Origin: Bubalus kerabau
Taxonomy: Eukaryota; Chordata; Mammalia; Artiodactyla; Bovidae
Length of the DNA: 64,000 nt
Direction of reading: 5' to 3'
Assembly (NCBI RefSeq): GCF_029407905.1
Contig: NC_073634.1
Coordinates: forward strand, 23,139,501 to 23,203,500
Each line of letters opens with the position of its first letter. The stretch's first letter is position 1. Both the position numbers and the translations under genes were made by a program. The notes under the pieces were generated by a model. It ran no database searches, was not told where the DNA came from, and saw only the letters and a list, made by a program, of their open reading frames with translations. Positions 44,024 through 55,963 of this stretch are shown in pieces.

Positions 44024-44057
44024 TCTACATTGTTAAAAAAAAAAAATCTACATTGTT
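44024..44057 (+). mobile_element. A12 tract flanked by an 11-bp direct repeat (poly(A)-only insertion)
   Basis: tctacattgtt at 44024-44034, then A12 at 44035-44046, then tctacattgtt at 44047-44057. This has the form of a retrotransposition event truncated to the tail alone. It starts three bases after the BovB duplication. Slippage or microduplication is an alternative. Confidence 0.7.
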
Positions 44058-44139
44058 TTCAAGCTGAAGTTTATATACATGATTGGAAAAACAGGTGATT
44101 TTATTTGTTTCAGTGTCTTCACTTTATCTGTATATCAAT

Positions 44140-44770
44140 CCCAGATCTCCCCTCCATTTTTCCCCAATTTTATTAAGAAATGATCAACATACATTACTGT
44201 TTAAATTTAAGGAATACAGCATGATAGTTTGATTCATATATTGTAAAATTATACCATGTAGGTACAGCTAACAGCTGTTTTCTCATACAGAACAATAAAA
44301 CGAAAAGAAAACAGAAAGAACAGAAAAACATTTTCTTCTTGTGGTGAGAACTCTTAGGATTTACTCTCTTAAAACTTTCCTATTTATCATAGAGCAGAGT
44401 CAGTTATAGACCTCATGTTCTACACGACATCTCTAGTTTGCATTTATCTTATAACTGGAAGCTAGTGCCTTTTGACCACCTTCTTTCAATCCTCCCAGCC
44501 CCACCCACTACCTCTGATAACCACAAATCTCGTCTCTTTTTCTATAAGTTTTGTTTTAGGTTCCACATATAAATGGTATCATACAGTACATGTCTTTCTC
44601 CACCTGACTTATTTCATTTAGCATAATGCCTTCAAGGTCCTCCCATGCTGTTGCATTAGTGCGATTTGCTCATTTTTCATGGCTGAATAACATTTCATTA
44701 TGTGTATGAGTGTATAGTTGTGTGTGTGTATATATATTCACGCATCCATCAATGGACCCTTTCTAATTGG
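44140..44770 (-). mobile_element. L1M-type 3' untranslated region, reverse
   Basis: Forward text 'aattttattaagaaatgatcaacatac', 'gataaccacaaatctcgtctctttttc', 'ggttccacatataaatggtatcatacag', 'gacttatttcatttagcataatgccttcaaggtcc' and 'tttcatggctgaataacatttc' is the reverse complement of an old L1 3' untranslated region. Confidence 0.87.
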
Positions 44771-45039
44771 GTTACTTGATTTTTCTTATTGAATTATATA
44801 GGTTTATATATTTACTATACTTTAAAGGTAATTATTAATATATTTCCAGCCTAATTGTTAAAATTACATTTAGTTAATCAATAATAAGGAATGATTAAGG
44901 AGTTAGAAACTATACATGACAAATATGCAGAATGCGTACTGAAAATGGGTGTAAATCTGCTATTTTTGGTGCATCAAAGGAAATATCATTTGGTCCAGGC
45001 TGAAACAGCAATTTCCTTAGAAGCATGCATGCTAAACAT
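44771..45039. other. AT-rich noncoding sequence
   Basis: No feature recognised. Confidence 0.4.
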
Positions 45040-45240
45040 GTGTGCATGCTAAATCGCTTCAGTCATGTCCAACTCTTTGCAGCTGTATGGATCCTAGCCC
45101 ACCGGGCTCCTCTATCCATAGAATTTTCCAGTCAAGAATACTGTAGTGAGTTGCCGTGCCCTCCTCCAGGGGATCTTCCCCACCCAGGGACTGAACCCAC
45201 ATCTTCTGTTTCATACATTGGCAGCAGGGTTCTGTACTAC
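45040..45240 (-). mobile_element. Bov-tA SINE, reverse
   Basis: From 'tgtgcatgctaaatcgcttcagtcatgtcc' to the degraded head near 'catacattggcagcagggttctgtac'. An insertion of a few bases lies in the box-B region. Confidence 0.88.
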
Positions 45241-45281
45241 ATGCCCCATATGGGAAGATCTTCCTTAGAAGGGGAGCAATC

Positions 45282-45309
45282 TTTCTTTCTTTTTTTTTTT
45301 TTTTTTTTT
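45282..45309 (+). repeat. T-rich tract
   Basis: CTTT units followed by about 19-20 T between a reverse SINE and a forward SINE fragment. Confidence 0.9.
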
Positions 45310-45321
45310 ACCAGTTATCCA

Positions 45322-45420
45322 GTCTTTCCTGGAGAATCTGCATGGACAGAGGAGCCTGGCGGGCTACAGTCCATGGGATCACAGAGTCAGACACGACTGA
45401 GCAACTGAGCACAGCACACA
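45322..45420 (+). mobile_element. Bov-A SINE 3' fragment, forward
   Basis: 'tcctggagaatctgcatggacagaggagcctggcgggctacagtcc' through 'cacgactgagcaactgagc'. Lacks the head and the first half of the body. Confidence 0.9.
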
Positions 45421-46166
45421 TACTATTCTTTATATCCATTTTGGTGCTGTGACTAAACAAGATCCATACCACATGCCACATGCCAGATACTTCCAATGTA
45501 TAAATAAACAACTCCAATACATTTCAACTTCGTAAAGCAGCTATTTTTTTGAAAAGACCAGAATAATTCCATACCAGGTTCACTATAGAGGAATTCTCTG
45601 GTGGATTCTGAAGCAAATAGAAAGAAAACAACAAAAACCTTAGAAACTTATAACTGACAAAATAATTATTTTTCTTTTTTTAGTTTGGAAACTACTGACT
45701 CTTATAAAAAGCAATAACTCACATCAAGAATATTATATTTGTTTACAAGAGTTATGTGTTAAATCTCTAAAATACTACTGTGAAGTCAAATGTCAAGAAT
45801 GTAATTAGTAAAAGGAAGGGGAGGAGTTGACTCATGCAGCCCTTCAGCGCCCATTCACTCTGTAAACAGAGCTGTGGGGCTTGAATTCCACAGTAACTAC
45901 ATGGAGCTGTTTGTTTGCTGAACACAAGATGATAAATGATAAAGCAAGTAGCAAAGAAAATCTGAAAAGTTACTGTTCAAAAACTGTCTATCAAATAAAT
46001 ATACTCTTATTGTAAATTGCTCCACACTGGGTTTTAGTTTTTACCCTACCAGTGTGAGGGTATTTACTATTTTTTATTTCAGCTGTTCTCCTTGTGTTCA
46101 TTCCTTATGTGGCTTAGTGCATGACCTCTTTCCTTGAAAGGTCTCTTCAAAGTAGATTACAGAATT
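45421..46166. other. Unique noncoding sequence with clustered transcription-factor-like sites
   Basis: TGACTCA (AP-1 type) at 45828-45834, GTAAACA (forkhead type) at about 45862-45868, and TGTTTGTTTGC at about 45909-45919 occur within 100 bp. No repeat or exon recognised. Function is inference only. Confidence 0.4.
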
Positions 46167-46180
46167 TAGAGACATTTTTT

Positions 46181-46394
46181 AGGGCTTCCCTGGTGGTTCA
46201 GACAGTAAAGAATCTGCCTGCAATGCGGGAGACCTGGGTTCGATCCCTGGGTAGAGAAGATCCCCTGCAGTAGGAAATGGCAACCCACTCCAGAATTCTT
46301 GCCTGGGGAATTCCATGGACAGAGGAGCCTGGTGGGCTACAGTCTACGGAGTTGAAAAGAGTCAGACACGACTGAGGCACTAACACTAACTAAC
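46181..46394 (+). mobile_element. Bov-tA SINE, forward, with 13-bp target-site duplication
   Basis: Head 'agggcttccctggtggttcag', box-B-like 'ggttcgatccc', full body and short 'actaacactaactaac' tail. Flanks tagagacattttt (46167-46179) and tagagatattttt (46395-46407) differ at one base. Confidence 0.96.
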
Positions 46395-46407
46395 TAGAGA
46401 TATTTTT

Positions 46408-48112
46408 AAAGTCAATTGATAATTTTTCAATTCTACATATTCTACAGTTTAACTCTCAGCCATTTGCTTAGACAAAATAAAATGGTGGTGGGGGGGGAGG
46501 GTGCAGGGAGATATTCCCACACTAAAACCAACATGCTTTGTTTTCTTAGTGTTCCTGTATCTTATTCCATTTATAGACATCATATCATGATACAGGCAAA
46601 CAGATGTGGATTTGATTCAAATGGGTATGGTTTGACAACTCATTTTTTACTTCTTTTAGCCCTAGAGTTTAACCAAAACCCTTTCTTCTGTGCAATGTCA
46701 CCCTAAATTCAACAAAGTAGGATCTGGCAGGAAAGTCTCGGTAACAGACCCTGTGTCTATCCCGTGTCCATCAATGTCATGGCTAGCTTGGAAATTAACA
46801 AGGCATTTTGCAGCATCCCAGGTGCAATCCATTTAAAATTAACCCCAATTAAAATACAAAATAGTGCACACTGAACAGGTTTATTGCATATTAATTTTGG
46901 ATGTACAGTGCCAGAATTTAAATGAGCTTTGTTTGTCTATTGAGCAAGCAGTAATGCACAGGCCAGACTCCTGATGTGTTTTTGACATTTGCTGATAAAA
47001 ATGTTTCTTTTCACCTAAGGATGTTCCACCTATCCTAGCAAGGAAGGAGAACTGGACTGAGTCGGTCCTTAGCCAGCAAAGTAACTGTTTACACTGCAGA
47101 TGCTGATGGAGTGGAGTAGTCTTGATGAGAAAGAGGGATTGAGACAGAGAAGAAGAAACCCAGAGGTTTGATTTGTCTTCTATTTTGATACCAAGTGTCA
47201 TATTTTCAAGAACAAGGTTTAAAAAAAAAATCTCATTTGCAAAAGGAAAAAAAGAGAGAGAGAAAAAAAAAAATCTCTTTTGCAGCCTGCAGCCATCAGC
47301 TAGCTGCAAAGCTCAGGACCTTCTCTGAGGGAGGAGAAGCACTGTGGCCTCCGGGGACCACTGTGCTGCACGTGAGCTCAGAGAGCGAGGCCAACTGCCA
47401 GGAGAACGTACGATGGGAGAACATAGGCTGTTTGCAATGGACATCAGAAATAGTGGCAGGCAGGAAGCCCGTATAATTTATCATCCCAACTAGACACTTT
47501 GGAAAGAGGGCACTATTAATCTTCACACCAGGTCAATAGATATGAATGGAGCCCACCCCAGACAGATGGGGACACAGAGCTCTGCTACCCAGAGGAGGCC
47601 TGCTCAGGATACCTATACTTTCTCTTTACTAGGTTTGCAGTGAAAACATCTATAGCTTCCTTGAAGCCTCACCTTCAGGGTTATACTGCCTGGAAATGAT
47701 TTTGAGAATGTATTTTGGAGCAAAACAGATTTGTTGAAGACAATGTCCTCATAAACGTGCAGCAATAACTATAGACGAAATTCTATTCCCACTTTGTCCC
47801 AGTGTGGTTAGAGGAGATTCTAGAATTAGAGAAGAAACTTGAAAATGAAAGACCCGACCTAAGGGCTTAATTTTGCCCTTCAGGAAGCAAAACACACAGA
47901 TTGGCCAGTGGTTCTTTAAAGATGCTTCCCATCAGTCTTCCACCGCATATTCATTTGGTATGCCTATGCCTGACTATCACATTTCACTTTTTGAAAAAAA
48001 AAAAAAAAAAAGTATCTTATCTACCACCTAGAAACTCTGATACAGTCTGTCAACACTTTTACTGTGAATTGTGCCCATCCCTGCCAGAGCACAGCTTCTT
48101 GTTCAGTGGATT
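46408..48112. other. Unique noncoding sequence
   Basis: Contains a G-rich run near 46489-46500, an A-rich block at about 47220-47275 with two 'aatctcNtttgca' copies, and A18 at 47994-48011. The 142-codon reverse frame at 46881-47309 has no domain. No repeat family recognised. Confidence 0.45.
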
Positions 48113-48127
48113 TCATTTTATGCTTTT

Positions 48128-48245
48128 CAATTTTTATTTTTGGGTGTGTGGCATGTGGGATCTTAGTTCCCTAACCAGGAATTGAACCTGCACTCCCTGC
48201 ATTGGAAGCGTGGAGTCTTAGCCACTGGACCTCCAGGGAAATCCC
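48128..48245 (-). mobile_element. CHR-type SINE, reverse, short, perfect 15-bp duplication
   Basis: Reverse tail 'caatttttatttttggg' to reverse head 'cactggacctccagggaaatccc'. tcattttatgctttt occurs at 48113-48127 and 48246-48260 without mismatch. Confidence 0.96.
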
Positions 48246-48260
48246 TCATTTTATGCTTTT

Positions 48261-49611
48261 GTCTCTCTTCATTTGAAATACCTGAGATGGTACCATCTCA
48301 AACAAAAATGCAACCATTCAAGGAGATAGAGCAGGAATGCCTGAGCTGCCACAGGAAATGAGACAGGACTGGGGCTGGGCCGGGGCGTGGGGGGGACTGT
48401 AAATATAGCAAAAGCCTGGGCAGAACGACAAGAAATGTTTGGCATTCCTGGCTTCCCACAAAGGGTAGGTCAAGGAGAGGGAATGGGCAGTTGGGCTGGA
48501 CTGTACACCACAACTATTCTTTCTCGAGCTAAATCCAGTCCACCGTGTCATAGCAACGTCCCTGGTGGGAAGCCCCTGCGTTTATCCCACACTCTGGCAA
48601 ATGCTCAGCATAATTAGACCCGATGCCTGTCTGTAGGCAGGATGGGGTCAATGTCTGTGGCAAAGGCAGCTGCTGGTTTCGAGGCTGTGTGTTAAATCCA
48701 CTTTGGCTTACAACCATCAGAGCCATATTCAGAACACCACGTGTTTAAGAGATGGAACCCCAGAAGTCTGCCTCCACGGGTCCCGGTCAAAACACAGTCC
48801 GCTACTTCATGGCCTGCCCACAGGAGGGCTGTTTTAGGACCCTGCTGGCCGCTTTTTTGATTGAAATTTTGAACAAGGAGCCATGTTTACTGTTCCCTGG
48901 GTAATGAATTGGAGATGTGTCTTTGTTTTCTCTGAAACTCTCGGGGGGGGGAAAAAAATCCCACCTTATCATCCATAATGAAATAAGCACACATCCACCA
49001 AGACGAAAACAGCCATTTAATTTATTAGAGACTTGGTCACTCACAGGCTTTCTTCCTGCCTGCCTCTCTGGTCCTTTCAGGGTAATTCAACTTCTGCTAC
49101 AGGATCTATAAAGCACTGTATTGAGACTATTTCATTAGGTTTCCAGCAGTGGGAAATTCCAGCTACTGGAAATACCCAAGGCCCATATAAGCTTTTTTTT
49201 CTTTTCCTTTTCTTAATTCGAGACTCTGGCTGTAGAACAAACAGCAGAGCTTACTGTTGCTGGATGTCTGATTTCCTCAAGCGTTTCTGAGGCAAACAGC
49301 ACAGGACAAGAGATGAACAGCAGTTCACATGGAGTATGAGACACCGTGACCCAAGAGTCAGCCGGTAGATGGACGGCATGTAAACCTTCTCCCCTGAGTC
49401 ATTCAGATAAGCAGGTCTTAGGTGATAAACCTGAGAAGGTGCCTCCCAGAACAGCAGGGTGGCTTTCCTGTCCCTACCTCTGTTCTGTCTCCATGACCCA
49501 GAGTGAAATGAAGATCTGGTAATCGTGCTAAGAGTTTGATACATGGCAGATGTTGCTTTGGAATTATTTTTATTTTTTGCTTCATTCGAATGAACAAGTA
49601 ATCTTTTTTTC
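48261..49611. other. Unique noncoding sequence
   Basis: A G10 run followed by A7 lies near 48943-48958. Frames at 48298-48617 and 49251-49613 show no domain. No repeat recognised; a candidate region for conservation testing. Confidence 0.45.
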
Positions 49612-49863
49612 AAAAAAAAAAAAAAGATGATTTCTCTGTTCCTTTATGTGGCTGGTCAGGTCTCAGTTGCAGCACATGGGACCTTCACTGTGGCAAGCAG
49701 GAGCCTTCGTCACAGCAGTGGGCTGTAGAGGGCATGGGCTCAGGAGTAGCAGCTTGGCCTTCATTGCTCCACAGCATGTGGGATCTTTCCCTGACCAGGG
49801 ATCGAATCCACTTCCCCTGCATTGGAAGGCGGATTCTTCAGCACTGAACCACCAGGGAAGTCC
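49612..49863 (-). mobile_element. CHR-type SINE, reverse
   Basis: A14 run at about 49612-49625, then 'tttatgtggctggtcaggtctcagttgcagcacatggg' and the reverse head 'gcactgaaccaccagggaagtccc'. The tail region is unusual (A run on the forward strand where T/A mixture is expected). Confidence 0.88.
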
Positions 49864-50129
49864 CTGAAAAAGTCATATTGATGGAGTGGCCATATGCATT
49901 TCCTGAGACAGTCTTAATAGCTAATATTTTGTTTGATCGCCCCATAAATGCACCAGAATCATGTTCCCTCAATTTTTGGTTCAAAAATATGGTTGGAGAA
50001 ATCTTGGTGAACCTGCATGTTTTAAAGGAGGAGTAAAGAAGTTGGAGAGGGGATGGCAGGCATGGAATGCCTGTTTGGTGACAGGTAAACTGCCATAAAT
50101 TTTGCAGGGTTATGTGTAAAGAGTGATAG

Positions 50130-50275
50130 GCATTATTGCTCTAAGTTTATAAATTTGGAAACTAGTTCAAAGAAATGCAGTGACCTGCCCAAGATACCTG
50201 GCTATGAGGTGATGAATCCAAGCTTCAAATTCAGATCTGACTCCAATACCCATGAATTTTCTACCATTGTATAAA
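50130..50275 (-). mobile_element. MIR SINE fragment, reverse
   Basis: 'ggcattattgctctaagtttataaatttggaaactagttcaaagaaatgcagtgacctgcccaag' is reverse MIR core. Confidence 0.7.
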
Positions 50276-50759
50276 TTGCTGATTCTGTTTTTAAGAAGCA
50301 TGATCATTCTTAAGGAGGTAAGATTGATAATCATGAAAACTCCAAATAATAAAGATGGGCTATATAAAAATACTGTCTTACATTATGACAAATGATCAAT
50401 TCTTCAGTCAGATAATTTACTCATCTGTGGCAAAATTTGGTCCGTATATACACCCAAGTTTTATTCCCAGTGGAATAAATTTCCTTTTAAAAATTATTTC
50501 TGGAAGAGGATTCCCAAAGCAATGCAGCCTGGAATATCAACACCATGTAGGAACTGACACTCAAAAAAGTCAAGACCTGCCAATCAAGACCTTGGTTCTG
50601 CTCAGGATGCCTAGCCATCTCTCAATGTCTTGCTGCAGAGATGCTGCAGAAATGGAGGGATGCTGCAGAGATGGAGGGTGTGCAATGGTTGCCGACTGAT
50701 AAGTACTGACGGTCATGATGCTTTACAATTACTGTTTACAATGAACATCTTCCATTCCA
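50276..50759. other. Unique noncoding sequence with a short tandem repeat
   Basis: 'gatgctgcaga(g/a)atggaggg' is repeated about two and a half times at 50631-50680. Nothing else recognised. Confidence 0.5.
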
Positions 50760-51070
50760 TTCCCTGGGTACCTATTGTGTACAAAGCACAATGCTGAAGA
50801 TAATGGGATGAAAGGGAGACATAAGATCCAGTCTCCACTCTCCAGGGGCTTACAGAGGAAGAAGCTATGAAATATGACTGTGTGAAAATTCCAGATGATA
50901 GATACAAATAGTAAACTCTGGCAACTCCAGAGGGGAGTGTTATCACTGAATATAATGGGGATATCAGTGGAGGAGGCATCTGACATAGGCCTTGAAGTAT
51001 GTGTAGGAGCCCAACAGACAGGAGTATGGAGCCAAAGAACAGAAGGAATGCTCAAAGGGGGGAAAAAACA
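50760..51070 (-). mobile_element. L2 LINE 3' region, reverse
   Basis: 'gggtacctattgtgtacaaagcacaatgctg', 'cagtctccactctccaggggcttacag', 'agtggaggaggcatctgacataggccttgaag' and 'aagaacagaaggaatgc' are in L2 reverse order. Confidence 0.78.
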
Positions 51071-51854
51071 GAATCTGTCTAAATAGTGAGTCATTCGGCT
51101 TGTCTGGATTGTCAGATATATGAGAGGGAGTATTAGGAAGAAGGCTTATTTTCTGGGTTGGCACCTCACCTTGAACTTCAGCTGATGTAGGAATCCATCA
51201 CTTTTGGCTTGTCCTCCTGGCAGGACCAGACTCCCTCAGTCAGTAGGCAGCCTGGCCAGCAGCCCAGCTTCTCTCTTGTGTGTGTGTATATTCGGACCAG
51301 CGATGCAGGGGTCAAGGTGGTTTCCTCACTCAGAAACTTGCCCCGTTCACAAGCACTAGCCTCACTGGCCTGGGAAGCCGATCTGGCTCTTTCTGACTTT
51401 CTGTTTTCTCATCCTGACGCTCTGAGCCCCTGGACAGAAGCCTGGGGCAGCTCTGCCTGCAGCCAGCAGACACTGAAGAGGCCACCTTTCACAGGGACCC
51501 TTCTCCATCACTTCTGGGGTGGGCAGCTAGCAGCTTCTCTTTCCCTCTAGTTCCAGGCAATGGCTACCTATCAATTAAGCTGTAAGAAGTTTGCCCTTGG
51601 GATGCGGTTTGAGGGGCAGTCAGTGGTTTAAAACAAAACAAAACTAATTCTTCCTCACTGCATCTTAAATTGTTGACTTCTGGTAAAGTATCTTCTAAAA
51701 ATATAGCAGACACAGTCACCCATGGGCCCAATAATCCCATGAACAGAAGTGAGAACTAAAAGCCTGCTTTAGCTCTTCTCTCATTTCATTGCCTCATGAA
51801 CATGTCTGGTTCTCAACTTGACCCCAACTTATCAGCTATGATGTCTGCCATATA
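51071..51854. other. Unique noncoding sequence
   Basis: The 113-codon forward frame at 51209-51550 lies in GC-richer DNA and has no domain I recognise; not called as a gene. Confidence 0.45.
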
Positions 51855-52012
51855 TCAACGTGGACCAGCGAGTTAGAAATGCAGACGCTGGGGTTCATCC
51901 CAGACTCAGTGAACCATAACCTCCAGGTTGAGAGATAGGCTTGTGAGTTTTATTTTTCAATATATGCTCCCCAGGTGATTATAATACACAGTCAGGATGG
52001 AAAATCACTGGC
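51855..52012 (+). mobile_element. MER5A-like hAT-Charlie nonautonomous element
   Basis: 'gtggaccagcgagttagaaatgcagacgctgg', 'cccagactcagtgaacc', 'tgctccccaggtgattataatacaca' follow MER5A order; left terminus degraded. Confidence 0.8.
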
Positions 52013-52113
52013 TCGGGCAAATGCCTTAGAACTTTTTGCATTTACGTTCCCTGTCTTGCATCCTAGAATTTCAAGAGTTAGAGGGATCTGGAAGATCAGT
52101 TAATGCAGCACTT

Positions 52114-52312
52114 GTATTTTTTTATTTATTTTTGGCTGGTTGGGGCTGCATTGATGCATGTGGGCTTTATCTAGTCGCAATGGCTTCTCTCGCAGTGGAG
52201 CATATGGGCTTTGTTGCCCGTGGCATGTAGAATCTTCCCAGATCAGGGATTGAACCCATGTTCCCTGCACTGGCAGGTGGATTCTTAACCACTGGACCAC
52301 CAGGGAAGTCCA
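52114..52312 (-). mobile_element. CHR-type SINE, reverse, with 12-bp duplication
   Basis: Reverse tail 'gtatttttttatttatttttggctgg' to reverse head 'ccactggaccaccagggaagtcc'. aatgcagcactt occurs at 52102-52113 and 52313-52324. Confidence 0.96.
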
Positions 52313-52606
52313 AATGCAGCACTTTTTAAACTCATGGGAGGAAGAAGCTGGTTTAAGACCTGGGAATGTCATGGGCAGCGTTTACCCCAGGACATGACTG
52401 GAAACCAACTTCTCTTGGAGCGTAGATTAGCATCCCACTATCTCACTGCCTGAAGGACACAGCATGGTAAAAACTGATTAGTTCAACCTCCTCTTTATGC
52501 TGTTGAAGAAAGGAGAAGTGACCGTCTGATGGCACATGGCTCTGGATCTCCAGCCTCACTTTCCCCTGCCTGGGATACTCCAGGCTGATTCCTACTACCA
52601 GCATGG

Positions 52607-52762
52607 TAGGGAGAAGGAGACAACAGAGGATGAGATGATTGGATGGCATCACCAACTCAAAGGACCTAAGTTTGAGCAAACTCAGGGATATAGTGAAAGA
52701 CAGGGAGGCCTCGTGTGCTACAGTCCATGGAGTCGCAAAGAGTCGGACGCGACAACCACCAC
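52607..52762 (+). mobile_element. BovB LINE 3' terminal fragment, forward
   Basis: 'gagaaggagacaacagaggatgagatgattggatggcatcacc' through 'gcaaagagtcggacgcgac' is the last 155 bp of BovB. It is extremely 5'-truncated. Confidence 0.92.
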
Positions 52763-54869
52763 CATGGGGTGAGGATGGCAGGCTGTACACAGATGTGACA
52801 CCTGTGGGAACACCATGTTCTGACAGTGTGTGAGGTGACCTGACCTTATTCTGAGCATTGCCTGTGAGACCATGGCAGCCACTGGAATCGCAGAGCATCT
52901 TAGAATCACTGAAGAAAGTAGAACTCGTTTTTTCCCCCAGAAGAAATTCCAGATCTTGGAACTTGGAAACCAAGAATCCTCTATTTCTACCCCAGGTTGA
53001 TTACAGTTTTTTTGTTGGATTCTGTGCTCTAGCACAGAAGTCAGCCTCCAAATCCAGAGGCTGCCTAGGCTGAGCTCCTGGCAATGGTCAGTCAGGAATA
53101 GATGCTCATAGCAGAGGGAACCGTGGGTATCTGGATGATCAGAGAGGAAGTAAAGGGCAGCTGGGAGGGTAGGTGGACAGGTTGAGGCTGCCTTGGTTCC
53201 TCCCTGGCTCAGAGCTCCAGCTGAACCTGACACTCTACATGCCATCAGTAAAATGGACCCTTCATCTGATGATGCAAGAACTACAGCGTTTCATGCTTTA
53301 CAACCCTGGGAAATCTAGCCTGGTGCCTTTCTCCTACATGCTGTTCAGGTATTGTACATACGAATAACGATGGAATAATGGTGAACTAAATGTGACAGCG
53401 GGGGACCGCTCCATTTTCAGAGGAAAACGGTTCTTAAACTCTCCTGGGGAAATCTTCCTCTCTGCTGGGATGCAGACCTCTCTGGCTACTGGAAGCTGCC
53501 TGCTGACCCCCATCCCTCCAAGCCCAGCAGGCAGAGGCAGAGCTGTTCCTGGGTACGCCCCTCCCCCCACCACAGACACACACTTAATCCGTTTACTTTC
53601 AGATCCTTACTCAGAATCCACCAGGAGCCCAGACCAGGTCCTGGGTTTCCAGGTCCAAAATTTGTGTAGCAAGTCAAAGTATTTCTAACCTGAAACTTTT
53701 AATAGCAAGTAAATAAAGTGATCCAGGCTCCAAATGGTCCAGGCACGGCCACCCCATTTACGGCTGTGAATATCACAATAGGTGATTGTTTTAAAGTGTT
53801 TTAATGAGTCTCAAAACATCCTACATAATATCAGCCTCCACTTTGGGCCTCCTGACAGGCTCCAGTAAATAACATGAGTTGACAGGAATAAAACAGCTTG
53901 CTCAGGAGTAATTGAGCGGAATTAGAATGAACAGACAAGAAAGAAAAATTGGTGCCTGGTTCACAAGGAACTTTTTGTTGGGAACGCTCTGGGAGATTTG
54001 GTGGGCTGTAGTCTCGCTGACTAATCACCAGTATAGAAAGTTTACAGTCTCTCTGCCATACCAACGTCTTTAATAACTTGAGCAGCATAAGAGGTGGCTG
54101 TTAATTTCAAAGACAGTCATATGAAGTTTTATTGAGTGTGGTGTGGAGTACATAGTTAGCAGCCTGTGAGATAATGAGCCCTTTAAATAGCGCTTTCAAA
54201 AAACAGCTTTATTTTTTGCTTGAGCCAAAAGAACAGTGATTTCCTTCTGTTATTGGAAGGCAGGAAAGTGTATTTATTTAAGTAGGATCTCGCCATTGGA
54301 CACATTATGCGCCCATTTCTTCATCCGGGACGTCTGCGCTGCCAAGAGCCATGAATGTTCAGGTGGACTGAGCTTGGGTGTTGTTGCAACACCCAAGGAA
54401 GAGAACAGTGTGGGAAGAAAGGGGTTAAGTGTGTTGGCCACTGCCCCTCCCCCCAGTTCCCCATGGACACTGGCTCCTGGGTCTTCTCTCCCCATCCTTG
54501 ACTGACAGGGCAGAGCGGAGGTAGAGACCCCTCATGTCTCCAGATGTCACAATGTGGACAAACCAGAGATCAGACCAGTGGGTTCTTTGAGTTAAAAAGA
54601 AGCAACTTTGTAAAAAGAGAAGGACATTTACACAGTTCCCCAGGGGTGCTCTGGCACCAGAGACCATGGGTGAGGAGCCATGCGGGCACGCACCTTGCTG
54701 GTCTAGAACCATGCACCATGGCCTATTCTTACCTCTCCACACTGTAAGGAATGGATGAAGTGGGCAGGTGATGTGCTTGACATCGCAGAGCCATGGTGGT
54801 GGGGCATGGGCTCTCCCGTCACCTCCGAGGCAGCCTAGTTCAGCCCATGGAGGATCCTGTGGTTTATCA

Positions 54870-54968
54870 TTCCCTCTCCCCCACTCCATTCTCCCTCCTT
54901 CCCCTCACTCCTCCCCCTCCCCTCTTCCTCCTTCTCCTTCTTTCCTTCCCATCCTCCCCTTTCCCCTA
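54870..54968 (+). repeat. Pyrimidine-rich (CTCC/CTTC) low-complexity tract
   Basis: Almost pure C/T over 95 bases. Open frames crossing it are compositional. Confidence 0.9.
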
Positions 54969-55924
54969 CTTTGAATGCATCTGTGAGTAAGTGTGAACAG
55001 AAACTGAGACAGAGAAATCTGTCTAGCCCTCTTTGGAAATCTGCTGTTTCCTCATCTCTCATTCTTGTGTTCGGCATTCATTAAGCACAGTGCCAAACAC
55101 CTGACCACAAATGTGAGAAAGTCTGATAAGCCTCCCCCTCCACCACTCCCACCCAACATGCAGGTCAGCCTTGCCTGGCTCAGCCGGCAGCCTTGGGCAG
55201 GGACCATGATGGTGGACAAGGCAGGTGGTCTCCCAATTGAGGAGCACACGTGTTGCTGGCCGTGGCTGCCTGCACCCTTCGTCCTGCAGTGAGTCTGCTG
55301 TGAGCGAGTGGCTTCAGCCATGGGACTCCCTGGACTGAGGCTCAACAGTACCAAATCTTACCGATCGGGAACTATAAAACAAAGCAAAACAAACAAACAA
55401 AAAAATCAGGCCTTCTCTGAGCCAGTCCTATGGAACAAAGGAAATAAAGTAAACAAAGAGATTAGTTAAAGGAAAAGGAGTTATTTCCTGCCTCAGCTCT
55501 AGCAACAAGCAGTCTTTCTTGGTACTTAATTCAGAATGTTGTTAGCAACAAGCCTTCTGGCTTTGCTCATTTTTTTTTTTTAAGACACATTGCTGCCCTT
55601 CACACAATATGGCAATTTAGCTGTTTTCAGGGCTTCATTCTGCAATGCGGGTCAAGTTTGACTTCTTCCTGAGCTGTAAATGCTCCATACCCAAGGAAAA
55701 ACCCCTCCTAGTAGCTTTTGGGATCTGGTGAGCCCTGCAGGAAAGCCCACGGCCTCACTCAACTGCATCAGTTTGGGAGCGGCTGGGAGCTGCATCTGTG
55801 GGAGTCCGGAATGCTCAGAGAGGTCGTTTGCAGCCCATGCTGCACTGGAGCTGCTCAAAGATTCTTGCTGGTTCAGAGTGTTAAGAACCCAGAGAGCAGC
55901 CTTGTTTGAGTAAAAGAGGGAACT

Positions 55925-55963
55925 GCTTCTTCTAAAGCTGTCAGGAAGCTTCTTCTAAAGCTG
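55925..55963 (+). repeat. 16-bp exact duplication, 23-bp period
   Basis: gcttcttctaaagctg at 55925-55940 and 55948-55963. Confidence 0.92.

Noticed and set aside
51209..51550. 113-codon forward frame as an exon
   Set aside because: Featureless translation in GC-richer DNA with no supporting splice or family evidence.
52718..53245. 175-codon reverse frame as a gene
   Set aside because: Its left end runs through the BovB 3' fragment and the remainder has no domain; chance opening.
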